From Pelobates cultripes (Eukaryota > Chordata > Amphibia > Anura > Pelobatidae): a DNA stretch of 64,000 nucleotides. Made by a program: the position numbers and the translations under genes. The notes beneath the pieces are model-generated. The model worked only from the letters and a program-made list of their open reading frames with translations. It did not search any database and had not been told where the DNA came from. How positions within the stretch are numbered: the first letter of the stretch is position 1; every line of letters starts with the position of its first letter. Positions 1 to 11,800 of the stretch are shown here, piece after piece. The DNA lies in assembly GCA_933207985.1 (NCBI GenBank), contig OW240920.1, positions 132,352,636-132,416,635 on the forward strand. The letters are read 5' to 3'.

Positions 1-54
<54 letters not shown>
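1..54. repeat. (TA)n microsatellite
   Basis: Uninterrupted alternating T and A after a short GTG start, followed by a C-rich run. The open frames across it (Ile-Tyr repeats) are compositional artefacts. Confidence 0.95.
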
Positions 55-81
55 CCACCCCCCCCTCCCCCCACAAAGTGC

Positions 82-345
82 CTTATACATATAAACACAC
101 ACACTGCCTTATACATACATGCACCCAATTTGCGAAACACATACAAACTGCCTCGTACTCATACACACGAGGTGCTTTATAGATACATACAGGGGTATGG
201 AATATTTTTTTTTTTTTTTTAAATCTACTTGTGCAAGGGACTAAAGTGGACCCATACACACACTGACCCATACAAGCACACTGACTCATAAACAAACACA
301 TGGACACTGACACTCCCACACAGCACAGATTACCATCAGCAGCCT
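82..345. repeat. Degenerate CA/CATA-rich low-complexity DNA
   Basis: Imperfect ACACAC, CATACA and CTGACCCATACA-like words with no fixed period. A similar stretch lies at about 570-775. No gene is seen between 1 and 860. Confidence 0.7.
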
Positions 346-865
346 GTCCCATGCTCACTTTGCCCTTTACAATGTGTTGGCTGCCGGGTATGACGTCACA
401 CTAAATCCTGGTGGCCATGAGTCCTGAGCATTGTAAGGAGCGGTTGGATGCTGTCAGGTCCATTTACAGCATCCTGGTATGTCTGCGGGAGATGCACTCC
501 CTGCCTGGATATACAGCAACTCCCCCCAAGGCAGCCCTAAAAAAATAAAAAAATCTTTGTCCTTCCCGAATACTCACAAATTGCATAATACATACATAGA
601 CATATATGAAGTTGACATACCTGTAATACACACACATACCAACAGAAATACAACACTGCCTGCCTAATACATGCACACAATCTCGAACAGCCACACACAC
701 ACAAACAATGTCTAACGGACACACACATTGCCTAATACACACACACACAATGTCTAACATACACAAACACACAATCAGGGGCGTACCGTGGGGTTGGTGA
801 AGCCGGCGCCTGCCAGGGGCGCAGGTCGAGAGGGGGCCCAAAAATAAAGTGTAAGTGTGACAGAT

Positions 866-1600
866 GATTTTTTGCGCCTTGGGTTGGGGGGGGGAGAGAG
901 ACGACATGGGTTGGGGGGGAGAGAGACGCATTAAGGGGTTGGGGGAGACGGCTGGGGGGAGAGAGACATGGGTTGGGGAGAGAGAGACATGGGTTGGGGG
1001 GGGAGAGAGAGACATGGGCTGGGGGGGAGGAGAGAGACATGGGTTGGGGGGAGACATGGCTGGGGGAGAGAGGCGGTTGGGGGGGGAGAGAGACATGGCT
1101 GGGGGGGAGAGAGACCACATGTGGCTGGGGGGAGAGAGACTCCACATGGCTGGGGGAGAGATCACATGGGTTGGGGGGGGAGAGAGACATGGGTTGGGGG
1201 GGAGAGAGACATGGGTTGGGGGGGAGAGAGACATGGGTTGGGGGAGAGAGACATGGGTTGGGGGAGAGACATGGGCGAGAGAGACATGGGCTGGGGGGGG
1301 AGAGAGACATGGGTTGGGGGAGAGACATGGGTTGGGGGAGAGAGACATGGGTTGGGGGGAGAGAGACACATGGGCTGGGGAGAGAGAAGTGGTTGGGGGA
1401 GAGAGAGACATGGTTGGGGGAGAGAGACATGGGTTGGGGGGAGAGAGAGACATGGTTGGGGGTGAGACATGGGTTGGGGGGGAGAGAGATACGGTTGGGG
1501 AGAGAGAGATGGTTGGGGGGGAGAGAGACATGGGGTTGGGGGAGAGAGACAAGGGTTGGGGGAGAGAGACATGGGTTGGGGGGGGAGAGAGACACGGATG
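866..1600. repeat. GA/GT-rich minisatellite, unit about 20-23 bp
   Basis: Thirty or more imperfect copies of a unit of the type GGGTTGGGGGAGAGAGACAT. G-run lengths vary between copies, and some copies carry GGCT instead of GGTT. Strand asymmetry is extreme, with almost no C on the plus strand. Long frames here (a Pro/Ser-rich minus frame and Gly/Arg/Trp-rich plus frames) follow the tandem period and are not genes. G-quadruplex potential on the plus strand is evident from the many runs of four or more G. Confidence 0.95.
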
Positions 1601-1603
1601 GGA

Positions 1604-1712
1604 GACGCTGGCAGACTGACTGACACTGGCTGACTGACTGGCAGACAGACAGACTCTGGCTGGCTGGCAGACAGCCGCTGGCTGGCTGGCAGGCAGACAC
1701 TCGCTGATGAGA
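1604..1712. repeat. Short CTGGCAGACTGACT / GGCTGGCTGGCAG tandem tract
   Basis: Degenerate 4- and 12-14-bp repeats of CTGACTGA, GGCTGGCTGG and GGCAGACAGA type directly after the GA-rich minisatellite. It probably belongs to the same variable-number locus. Confidence 0.7.
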
Positions 1713-1738
1713 CACATGACTGGGCAGTTAATTTAAAT

Positions 1739-2151
1739 GGGTACACGTTATTTAGGAAGTATAGGAAAAACAAGAAGGGTGGTGGGGTATGTTTATATGT
1801 CAACCATGAGTTAAAGTAAAATCTTAGGCATGTGGAGTGTGACGAGGAAAATGTGGAGGCTTTATGGGTTTGCTTGGGGCAAACAAAGGGAAATCAATTA
1901 TTGGTTGGGATATGTTATAAACCACCTAATGTAAATATTGAGGAAGAACAGCCGTTAGAGCAAATTGAGAGAGCTGCAAATCGAGGTAACACGTTAATTA
2001 TTGGAGATTTTAATTACCCAGACATAAATTGGGATAGAGGGACTAGTACTTCAGCAAGGGGAATCAGGTTTTTGAATGTGTTAAATTACACCTTTATGTC
2101 ACAACTGGTACAAGCACCAACTAGAAAGGATGCTTGTCTGGATCTCGTGTG
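1739..2151 (+). pseudogene. CR1/L2-type LINE endonuclease fragment
   Basis: One frame reads GYTLFRKYRKNKKGGGVCLYV, an in-frame stop at 1817-1819, then an apurinic/apyrimidinic-endonuclease-like segment. Recognisable blocks are GICYKPPN, LIIGDFNYPDINW (catalytic GDFN) and the terminal LVQAPTRKDACLDLV, which matches the EPTRxxxLLDLV signature of CR1-clade ORF2 proteins. The fragment covers roughly the second half of the endonuclease domain and stops at a TG microsatellite; no reverse transcriptase follows. It is a dead 5'- and 3'-truncated copy. The clade assignment (CR1 versus L2) is inferred from motifs only. Confidence 0.85.
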
Positions 2152-2172
2152 TGTGTGTGTGTGTGTATATAT
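2146..2172. repeat. (TG)n/(TA)n microsatellite
   Basis: A run of TG followed by TATATA directly abuts the LINE fragment and probably arose at its broken end. Confidence 0.85.
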
Positions 2173-3007
2173 ATTTGTGTAAGGGGCAAATAGCCGTACA
2201 TGGAGTAAGGATCCAGCATAAGCGTAGGATAGTATAAAGGGAGCAAGTCGGTTGTGGTGTGCCGAGACCGACGATACGGTAGGCCTGTAAATAAAGAGGG
2301 CAAAAATTAATAATCAAAGATTTAATACAGTCAACAAATATATACAAATTAACCAGACATTTCCTTAAATGCATTACAGTATTTAATTCCTTAAAGGATT
2401 TTAAAGGTAGGAATCTAGGACCGAAAATGGACACCATTTGTTGTGGGTAGGATAGTATGTTATCTCTACTGTTGGTCAGTGTTGACTCGTTTCGGAATGT
2501 GGTAGAGCCAATAGGTAATGATATATGTGTTTACGTACGTGGGATCGTTGAAGACAATGATCTGTCTGAGTGGTGGTGATGGTAATGGATTCTCTGGCCT
2601 GAAAAAGGCATAAAAGGCAATGTGCATGGCTTGTAATGGCCGACTTGGTAGTATAATTGAATGGTTGTAGACCTAATAGGTCCGATAAGGATGAAAAATT
2701 AGATGGTTATTGGTAATCTCTGAGAGGAACGTGGGGGAATGGATTCCTGAAAACCTTTTGAGTATATTCTTGTCTGGTATGATAGCATGAAGTTATGGTA
2801 GTTTTGGCCATAGGTTATCCTGTGTTGTTGAATGCCTGTAAAATATATAATTAATGGTGTGTGAAATAGTTTAGGTTTAAGGTGGCAAAAAGAAGCAAAA
2901 CCTAGGAGACACAGGTTGAGTTATGTCGTGTTCCAATGAGATTCTTTAAGCCAGGTGAAAAGCTGTGTTATGTGTTCTACAAGTATGGGACGAAAGTGCT
3001 AGGTGGC
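2173..3007. other. No gene recognised
   Basis: AT-rich unique-looking sequence without a convincing reading frame or a repeat I can name. It ends exactly at the terminus of the LTR at 3008. Confidence 0.5.
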
Positions 3008-3678
3008 TGTAACGAGAATATACCCCTACACGCAGGATCCAGCTAAACAGAGGCAAATACAGAGGAGAGATACGTCTACCGGACCTTAGAATGGCCGGAC
3101 TCGACGTATATGAGAGAAGACAGAGCTAGGAACAAACCAAGGTCAAGGGCACAGAGAGACAGCGTAAACTAGGACAAGCCGGGGTCTGGTACACGGAAAA
3201 CAGCAAGCCGGCAAACAGTACAGATAAGGATAAAGCGAAAACGAAGTCAGAATACGAAGCCAAAGTCAATACGAGAAAACACAACTGAACACCACAAGCG
3301 CTAAAGGGAACTGAAACAGAAACCACGATAGGGCAACGAGCTAAGGGAAAAAGGTAAGTTTAAATAGCTTTTAAACCAAAGTGATTGGCTCCTGTCACTT
3401 CCACACCCCCTATAGGTAATTGTACAGGGAGTGTGTTATGACAGGAGCCAATGGGAGCCTTTTGGCAATTAGGCTCCCACTGTCTCTTTAAGAGCGCGCC
3501 CGAGACTCGCGGCGCGCTCTTAGTTTCAGGCGGGACACGTGACCGCCTCACGCGGTCACTGCCTGCCTTCCATCCAAAGTAGTTGGATGAGCCGCGCGCG
3601 GCTCGTGCAGCCGCAGGACCGCGCGCGGCTTGAAGAGAGGACCGCGACCGGCCCCCGGTTAAGGTAAGTAACGCTACA
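3008..3678 (-). mobile_element. LTR family A, 3' LTR of a minus-strand Gypsy element
   Basis: Read on the minus strand the block starts TGTAGCGTTACTTACC and ends TCTCGTTACA, giving TG...CA ends and a length of 671 bp. A polypurine tract (AGGGGGGGTAC) lies immediately upstream of the TG on the minus strand, and the pol frame ends there, so this is a 3' LTR. About 260 bp of it recur in the opposite orientation at 48403-48665 at high identity, and a more diverged stretch appears near 19095-19240. The 5' LTR of this copy is not in view because of the assembly gap. Confidence 0.85.
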
Positions 3679-4390
3679 GTACCCCCCCTGAGGACACGCC
3701 CCCCGGGCTGGTAGGACCAGGCCTGGCAGGAAAACGAGAATGGAAAGAGCGCACAAGACGGGGAGCATGGACAGCATCAGCCGAAATCCAACTGTGCTCC
3801 TCAGGCCCATAACCCTTCCAATGCACCAAGTACTGAAGTCGACCCCTAAGGAAACGAGAGTCAAGAACAGCAGACACTTCAAACTCCTCATGACCCTCCA
3901 CCGAGATAGGAGGGGGAGGAGGAGTATGCCGGTATAGCGGTTGCGTACGAAAGGTTTCAACAATGAGGTGAGAAAAACATTAGGAATACGTAGATTCTTA
4001 GGCAGGCCTAAGGCATAAGAAACAGGATTAACCTTATGTATAATACGATAAGGTCCAATGAAGCGGGGAGCCAATTTCATAGAAGGCACCCGGAGACGAA
4101 TATTCCGCGTGGAAAGCAAAACCCTGTCCCCCACAACATAGGACGGAGCTGCCCTGCGACGCTTGTCAGCCTGAGCCTTCTGGCGAGTAGCAGAGTCCAC
4201 CAAAGAACGCTGAACCTGCTCCCAAGTATTACGCAAACCAGCCAAATGCTCATCCAGAACTGGCATGCCCCGTGAGGAGAATGCAGCCGGAAGAACAACG
4301 GGATGCTGGCCATAGACAACGTAAAAAGGGCTCTTGCCGGAAGAATCATGAGTGGCGTTATTCCGAGCAAATTCAGCCCAAGGAAGCAGG
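3674..4390 (-). pseudogene. Chromodomain Ty3/Gypsy pol, C-terminal fragment
   Basis: Minus-strand frames give the end of an integrase core (PWAEFARNNATHDSSGKSPF), the integrase C-terminal region (VGDRVLLSTRNIRL, FIGPYRII, SLLKPF) and then, after a frameshift near 3905-3940, a chromodomain (EEFEVSAVLDSRF, LQYLVHWKGYGPEEHSW) that stops just before the polypurine tract. The order integrase, chromodomain, LTR is that of chromoviruses, the chromodomain Metaviridae; the chromodomain is thought to direct integration through histone marks. The upstream part is hidden by the gap. The frameshift makes this copy non-functional. It belongs to a different family from the element at 7.2-12.2 kb but has the same domain plan. 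Confidence 0.9.
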
Positions 4391-4490
4391 NNNNNNNNNN
4401 NNNNNNNNNNNNNNNNNNNNNNNNNNNNNNNNNNNNNNNNNNNNNNNNNNNNNNNNNNNNNNNNNNNNNNNNNNNNNNNNNNNNNNNNNN
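4391..4490. other. Assembly gap (100 N)
   Basis: Exactly 100 N, the conventional placeholder for a gap of unknown size. The Gypsy element enters it from the left and does not continue on the right, so the missing sequence must contain at least its remaining pol, gag and 5' LTR or a truncation point. Confidence 0.99.
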
Positions 4491-7233
4491 CACCAGTGCT
4501 CAGAAATGCATGTTCTGGGTGTGCCCCAATTCCCCGTTCCCAGCAGTACAAACCACAGACGTTGTTGGGTGTTGAAATCTCAGATGTAAAGCTCCTTGTC
4601 CACGGATATCTACAGTTAATGAGGGGCAGGAGGATATTCATTTTTATATTTGTTTTTTTATTTTTACATTAATCAGCTGCATTTCAATACAGCAACCTAA
4701 TATTAAAAGATAGATCAGTAGCACTGTGCTCACAAGGCTATTTAGGGAGGGGGTTGGTGCTCCTCAGGTGACCGTCAGGAAGAGGCACTGAAACAGAACT
4801 TTTCATGCACACCGCTCTATTCTGTGGCAGAATTGAATTGAATACCTGGACGTTTTCAGATTTGATTGAGATCCCAGAGAGAATCAGTACTCTGTTACCT
4901 GTACTCTGTTGGAGAGGAAGTGATATGTTATAACATTCTCACTTTCTGTAGGGGTCATCCATTTTTCCCTCGGCCTGAAGCCCCAAATGGCTCTGGAACT
5001 TAGCAATGCAAGTGGTACTAAGCCACACACTCTGAGAGGTTAATTCAGGCCACAAGAGAAATATATTGTGCAGTTTTTGCAACAAAAGGAACAGGAAGTC
5101 ACACAGTAGAGTTTTAGAGAAAAAAAAAAAAACTGTATCACTAAATAACTTTACAATCCCCAAAATAATCACACCGAACCATAATAAAAAACGAAATGGG
5201 TAGTTTATAGGGGGTGAGGGGGGAATCTAATGAGATTAAAATCTCAAAACAAGTACGACCCTTTAATTATTAATGCTGACCCAGAAAGATATTTAGGCGT
5301 AAAAATATAAGCGACTATGATTAACCCTTAGTTCTTCTGACTTTAGAAACATTGCTATCTCCATTGCCTGCAGTTCCAATATTCTGCCACCAGATGTCCT
5401 TATTGTTGAAGATTTGCATTCTTGTTCCTAAAATACAAGTAGAAGTCAGAAAGGAATTTTATATCAAACAGAGGATACAATCAGCGAGAGACACTTACAT
5501 GATGAATAACTGATCTCATGTTCACTTTGTTTGGTGTTTGCTGATTACGTTTCCAACCAGAGTGAGATGCAAAAAGTCTCCCCTACTGATTTGTATTTAC
5601 AGCTACACATTCCTGAGCATGCTTTTACCCACAGGGATTAATTAATACGAAGCGGCTAATCTAGGCCAGAATAACAGATCTGCGAGAATTTTACTAGTTT
5701 GATTATTTTGTCCTAAATCTTTTACATTTTCTATTTCACAAATGAAGCTTTACATAATTTATTTAACGCTAAAAAGCCTAATGAAGATTGCAAAAGGCGT
5801 AAAAAGTGTTAGGCGTAAAGAAACAATAAAATATTAACATAAATATATAAATATTAGACTTGTGGAAGGCGGACAAATATATAATAAATAAATAAAATAT
5901 ATATATAAATGTACAGATATAGCCGGGGAGGGAGGTAGGATAAGAAACTATGCAGATAGTTGGACAGATATGAAAACATATATGAAAACAAGTAAAAAAA
6001 TATAAAATCACCATAACTTGCAAGTCTGCATTCAGTCTTATTGATCTACTTTGCAGGAGATTTCAGATCCACAAACCATTTCAGCTTGTAGAAATAATCT
6101 ATGTTCAGGGCGTACGTTCAATACGGTATTCAGTATGCTAGCTTGTTGTCTTTACTTTTATTTCTAGAATGCACAATTTAAACAGAATATTCTATTATGC
6201 CGGAATACATGACAAACAGGTTCCCTGAGGCTCGCTGACAACTCCCTGACATCACTGAAAATTCTCCCGCAGTTTCCAAGGATCACATATTGCTACATAT
6301 CTTCTTATCCAACAAACAAAACAACTGCTTTAGTCTATTAATAAATAGTGGGTAAATTAGTGACATAACAAGTAAGCCAAAGACATGACAAGTAAAATAA
6401 TGACACAACGCATAAACCAATGACATAACAAGTCAACTAATTACATAACGAACAACATAACAAGTAAACTAACGATGCAGGAAATGAACTAATGACAGAA
6501 CAAGTAAGCCAAAGACACGACAAGGAAAATAATCACATATTGGTCAAGACTTCACAAAACATTGTTTATACATTATTTTTGTTCCAAAATAAAGACTGCC
6601 TCTTGAAAAAACCATTGGGTGTTCCTGGACGTTTGCTCATATTTTTTCCATTGGATTTCATGAGGAACTTGCCGTCTTTGTCTGGAGCCCACTGGTGAAA
6701 GTAATCTGGCAGAACGTGGGCCATTGACGTATCTCGAGGACGGGGCTGGGAAACATTGGTCTGTGTTTTTCACTAAATTAAGTTTGACACAGTTATCTTC
6801 TGTCATTCCAAAAATAGAACCTTTTATTCAGAATGGACTTTTTTTTTTTTTGTGGCACACTCCATGGTTTTAATTCCACCAGTCATACAGCTGCCATCTG
6901 CTCATGTTTCGATCCCTGGCAGTCCCTGTGGAGAATACTCCCATGGATGTTTGAAGCCAGCTTTGCTTTCCAAATGGGTTACAAACGTTTTCAAGTCTTT
7001 AGATTCCTCATCCAAAAATTCCATTAACTGCATCACTTACAGAAAATATGTTTACCTTTGATAAATCTAGTAACATTTGATCCATTGCAGATTGTGGGTA
7101 ATGGTTCCTTTTCTATGCATTATTAAGAGACTTTGTATCAATATAAAATCTTTATGTTCAATTGATTTATTACACATCACTCCGCGATGTATCCAATCTG
7201 TGCTGTTAAGATTTTCACTCCAGGTACAGACAG
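4491..7233. other. No gene recognised; AT-rich intergenic DNA
   Basis: No long frame, no named repeat and no RNA gene that I can support. Local features are a poly-A tract near 5120-5132, a degenerate tandem tract at 6360-6540 (listed separately) and a T-run at 6839-6852. A short minus-strand frame at about 6590-6770 looks protein-like but could not be assigned. Confidence 0.5.
6360..6540. repeat. Degenerate ~20-bp tandem tract (ATGACATAACAAGTAA-like)
   Basis: Eight or more imperfect copies of words such as TGACATAACAAGTAAGCCAA and GACACGACAAGGAAAATAAT. The spacing is irregular, so this is an old decayed minisatellite. Confidence 0.7.
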
Positions 7234-7304
7234 TGTGAGGAACTGACTCTGCTGGGTTTCGAACCCTGGTTTACATGGTGCTAAACCTCTTCCTTACCTG
7301 TACA
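7234..7304 (+). repeat. Start of the 5' LTR (71 bp shared with the 3' end)
   Basis: Near-identical to 12153-12223, with one visible T/C difference near the end. On the minus strand it contains a GGTTCGAAACC word resembling an RNA polymerase III B box. I could not place the primer-binding site, so the true LTR end is unknown; the promoter at 7417 suggests the LTR continues downstream. Confidence 0.75.
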
Positions 7305-7414
7305 CCAGCCTGCCTTTTGCAAATTTACCTAAGATCTGATACCATTGCTTGTAGAGTCACGATTATCAGTGACAACTCTCTTCAGCTGTGTCTGGTCAGG
7401 TGTCTGGTTCTTGG

Positions 7415-7424
7415 CCTATAAAAG
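7415..7424 (+). promoter_or_regulatory. TATA box of the Gypsy element
   Basis: CCTATAAAAG, a good TATA match, lies about 180 bp into the element and 314 bp before the gag ATG. LTR promoters normally sit inside the LTR, which is the main reason to think the 5' LTR is longer than 71 bp. Confidence 0.55.
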
Positions 7425-7737
7425 CCACTTCCTGTCTCTGTACCTTTGCCAGATTATTGTGGTTCCTGTACTCTCTAATCAAGCGTGTTCCTGTTTCTCC
7501 TTCCTGTTGCTGAATTTGGACTGTTTTGACTTTGCTGCTTCTCCTTGCCTCACTACGATTATCATCTTTCTGTTCCAGTCTCCCATCTCTGCTTAAGACC
7601 AGAAGGCCACTCAAGGCTCAGGGGCTCAACCACCTGGGTAACGAGTGGCTACCTCTGGCAGAAAACATTGCTGATCTGGCTACTGGACTCCAAAACTTTG
7701 TAACATCAATATCATTACAGAATAATCTGGCCCATTC

Positions 7738-8859
7738 ATGGAGACCGTCGGATCAGATTCTGCATTGGCCCAGCAGGTTGCTTTTAATGCAAGAACTATG
7801 CAGACCCAGGCACAGACCATTCAAGTGCTGCAGGATCAGGTAGCTGAACTGCAAAATGAAGTTCGATCAATGCATAGTGAGCTTACCAGCTACAGGGCAC
7901 ATGATGTTGCGGCTGCTGCTACTACTACTGTTACACCTGCACAAGATGCCCGCTTGCCTCTACCAGAAAAATTTGGAGGAGACCGCAAAAAATTTAGGGG
8001 TTTCCTAAATCAATGCCGTTTGCATTTCATGATGTTACCTAACCGTTTTCCATCTGAAAGAGAGAAGGTGGGATTTATTTTTTCCCTCTTCAAAGATGAA
8101 GCCCTGGCCTGGGGCTCCCCTTTTCTGGAACAGGACAGTCCAGTCTTGGGAAATTTAAAAGACTTTCTTGAGGCCATGTGCCTAGTTTTTGATGATCCCA
8201 ATCGCTGTGCTACAGCAGAAGCCACTCTCCTTCATTTACATCAAGGGAGGCGCTCTGTGGCTGAATATGCTGCTGAATTCAGACAGTGGGTTACTGATAC
8301 TACTTGGAACCAATCAGCCCAGAGGTTCCACTTCAGAAGGGGTCTCTCAGAAGCTATAAAAGATGAGCTAGCTCGTGTTGATCTTCCTGTTGAGTTTGAT
8401 GCATTTGTGCGGTTGGCTATCCGTATTGATCGGAGACTTTCAGAAAGAAGACTGGAAAGACAGGGCTCTTTTAAACCAAGTGCCACTCCTACTTTCTATT
8501 CAAGAATTTCTACTCCAACCCCACAAACACCTACAGACTCTGAACCTGAGGCTATGCAGGTAGATCTAATAAGAGGGCCATTATCCAATGAAGAAAAACA
8601 GTGGCGACGCACTCACAATTTATGCCTGTATTGTGGTAGTGCAGGGCATTATGCCATCAATTGCCCTAACAAGTCTAAAAGAACAATAGCTATGACTGCT
8701 GAGGGTGCACAGATTCAACACCAATCCCAGATTTCAGACCAACTGGATTCTGTCACACAACCCTTGTTTTCTCTGGCTCAGGGTGAAGAAGGTATGATGA
8801 CTCAACATCCTCATTTGGTGGTGCCTATCACTTTGCAATATGGTGATAATAAAATTTAA
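7738..8859 (+). CDS. gag: Gypsy gag polyprotein
   Basis: The frame encodes 373 residues. The order is an N-terminal region with a short predicted coiled coil (about residues 20-55, heptad-like QTIQVLQDQVAELQNEV), a retrotransposon-gag capsid core (about 75-235, including KFGGDRKKFRGFLNQC and YAAEFRQWV), a basic linker and one CCHC zinc knuckle, CLYCGSAGHYAINC. Gag proteins of this type assemble cytoplasmic particles and package the element RNA. The frame ends at TAA 8857-8859, and pol continues in the same frame with no shift. Either a point mutation truncates a former single gag-pol frame, or the UAA is read through. The start is the first ATG of the frame; no spliced leader is evident. Confidence 0.92.
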   Translation: METVGSDSALAQQVAFNARTMQTQAQTIQVLQDQVAELQNEVRSMHSELTSYRAHDVAAAATTTVTPAQDARLPLPEKFGGDRKKFRGFLNQCRLHFMMLPNRFPSEREKVGFIFSLFKDEALAWGSPFLEQDSPVLGNLKDFLEAMCLVFDDPNRCATAEATLLHLHQGRRSVAEYAAEFRQWVTDTTWNQSAQRFHFRRGLSEAIKDELARVDLPVEFDAFVRLAIRIDRRLSERRLERQGSFKPSATPTFYSRISTPTPQTPTDSEPEAMQVDLIRGPLSNEEKQWRRTHNLCLYCGSAGHYAINCPNKSKRTIAMTAEGAQIQHQSQISDQLDSVTQPLFSLAQGEEGMMTQHPHLVVPITLQYGDNKI

Positions 8860-8868
8860 ACTACAGCT

Positions 8869-11800
8869 ATGATAGATTCCGGAGCAGGCGGAAACTTTAT
8901 GGACATTAAATTTGCAGCAGGAAATAAAATTCAGTCTATCCCTAAATCTTCACCTGTGTTAATGGAAACAGTAGACGGTTCTCCACTTACGTCAGGCCCG
9001 GTTACACATGAGACTGTGCCCTTAAAATTGATTCTGGAAGTGAATCACCATGAGTCTATATCTTTCCACCTAATTTCCTCAACACAGTTTCCAGTGATTT
9101 TGGGTATACCCTGGCTTGCTCTGCATAACCCACAGATTGATTGGAAGACTAGAACCTTGTCCTTTCCTTCAGAACACTGCTTAATGAATTGTCAACCCTC
9201 TAAGGCGACACCTGTTACCACAACAATTAATGAAATGGTTGCTACAAACTTAACTAAGCTTCCTCTACAATATCGGGATTTTGCAGATGTCTGTGATAAG
9301 AAGAATGCTGATCAGCTTCCACCTCACAGGCCTTATGATTGCCCCATAGAGCTGCTACCTGGAGCTGCTATCCCATTTGGCCGTATATACTCCCTTTCTG
9401 AGCCTGAATTGAAAGCACTTCGTGAATACATACAAGAAAATCTTGCCAAAGGCTTCATTCGACCATCTACTTCTCCAGCAGGAGTTCCTATATTCTTTGT
9501 AGAAAAGAAAGATGGCAGTCTACGGCCATGTGTCGATTACAGGGACATTAATAAAATCACTGTTAAAAACCGTTATCCCTTGCCTCTCATTCCTGAACTT
9601 CTGGAGAGACTTCGTTCAGCTAAAATATTTACGAAGCTTGATCTACGGGGGGCATATAATCTGGTTCGCATAAGACCAAATGATGAATGGAAAACAGCTT
9701 TCAGAACCAGGTACGGACATTACGAATATCTAGTAATGCCATTTGGGCTTTGTAATGCCCCTGCAACTTTTCAGCATCTAATCAATGATGTACTACGGGA
9801 TCTCCTGGATCAGTTTGTTGTGGCATATTTGGATGATATCCTGATATTTTCTGATAATCTTGAAAATCACAGAAAACAGGTCTGCATTGTTCTTGAGCGC
9901 CTTCGTACCCACCACCTATACATTAAACTGGAAAAATGTGAGTTTGAACAAACAGAAATTCAGTTCCTGGGGTATGTAATAACTCCTAAAGGTTTAAGTA
10001 TGGACGCAAGTAAAATTAAAGCTGTGCTGGACTGGCCCATCCCCAAGAATGAAAAAGATATACAGAGATTTGTGGGGTTTGCCAATTTTTACAGGCGTTT
10101 CATTAAGAATTTCTCTGCCGTTATTACACCGATCACTGAACTTACACGTAAAGGGACTCCTTTTCAGTGGTCCAATAAGGCTGACACTGCATTTTCCAAA
10201 TTAAAGACTCTGTTTACATCTGCCCCTATCTTGGTACATCCTCAGCCAGAATTGCCATTTACTGTAGAGGTAGATGCTTCTGATTCAGCTGTTGGGGCTA
10301 TACTGTCTCAAAGGACTGGACCTAAGATGTTGTTACATCCATGTGCCTTCTATTCCCGCCAGATGTTACCAGCAGAAAGAAATTATGACATAGGGAATAA
10401 AGAACTTTTGGCTATAAAAGCTGCCTTCGCCGAATGGAGACATCTCTTGGAGGGAGCCACCCATCCAATTACAGTCCTCACAGATCACAAAAATCTGGAA
10501 TGTATCCAATCCGCTAAGAGACTGTCAGCCAGACAAGCACGCTGGTCCCTATTTTTCTCAAGGTTTAATTTTTTTATTTCATACCGCCCTGGTTCCAGAA
10601 ATGGCAAGGCGGATGCCTTGTCTAGGATAGCTGACCCCCTCCATACTACAGTAACCAAGGCCACCATCTTGCCGGAGAGCAGATTTTTAGGAGTTACCTT
10701 TCCTTCTGATCTAATGTCTCGCATTAAAAAGGGCTACTCTAAAGATCCAGTTTTTCGTGATCCTCCTCGTGATCTTCATATGACCATGCTTAATGGGTTT
10801 TGGATTTTTCAACAACGTCTGTTTGTTCCAGAATCAGTGCGACTGGACGTTTTACGCCTCTACCATGACTCTAAACCAGCAGGTCATCCAGGAATCCGAA
10901 AGACACAAGAACTACTTACCCGATCCTTTTGGTGGCCTAAATATTATGAGGATGTTAAGAAGTATGTGTCCTCTTGTGATGTATGTGCCAGACATAAGAC
11001 TCCTCGCTCATCCCCTGTTGGCTTGCTTCAGCCTCTTCCGATTCCTCATCGTCCCTGGGGATCTATATCCATGGACTTTATTGTGGAACTACCTCCCTCT
11101 AAGGAACACACTACCATTCTTGTTGTTGTGGACCGGTTAACTAAGATGAGTCATTTCATACCAGCTCGTGGTCTCCCTTCAGCTAAACAGACTGCTGACC
11201 TAGTTATTCGGGAAATATTTCGCTTGCATGGAGTGCCTGATGAAGTAATTTCTGACAGGGGAGTGCAGTTTACATCTCATTTTTGGAAATGTTTTTGTTC
11301 TATTCTAGGTATTAATGTAAATCTGTCTTCAGCTTTTCATCCACAAAGTAATGGACAGACTGAGCGAACCAACCAGACTTTAGAACAATATTTGCGGTGC
11401 TATATTAGTTACCTGCAGGATGACTGGCTGGATTTTCTACCCACGGCGGAGTTTGCCTATAACAATGCTCAACACTGCTCCACTTCTCTGAGCCCATTTT
11501 TTGCCAATTATGGTTACCATCCAACCTTTCTAGTGAGTCTCCCAATTACTACTTCCATTCCTGCAGTCACTGACCGGCTAACCGCCTTACGAGATTCCCA
11601 AGAACTGTTGAAGGAGACTCTTTTGGAGGCTCAGGAATGTTACAAAAGGGCTGCTGATAGGCACAGAAAGGAGGCCCCAGTTTATCATGTTGGTGACAAG
11701 GTTTGGCTGTCAACAAAGAATCTTAAGCTTAGGATTCCTTCTCATAAATTGGGTCAAAAGTTCATGGGACCTTTTGAGATCATCGCTCAGATCAATGCAG

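Noticed and set aside
464..1717. Long Pro/Ser-rich minus-strand frames and Gly/Trp-rich plus-strand frames
   Set aside because: They follow the 20-23-bp minisatellite on both strands and in several frames at once; there is no start context or domain.
7234..7304. A tRNA gene on the minus strand, from the B-box-like GGTTCGAAACC
   Set aside because: No pairing 5' acceptor strand or anticodon arm is visible; the block is a retroelement terminus duplicated at 12153.
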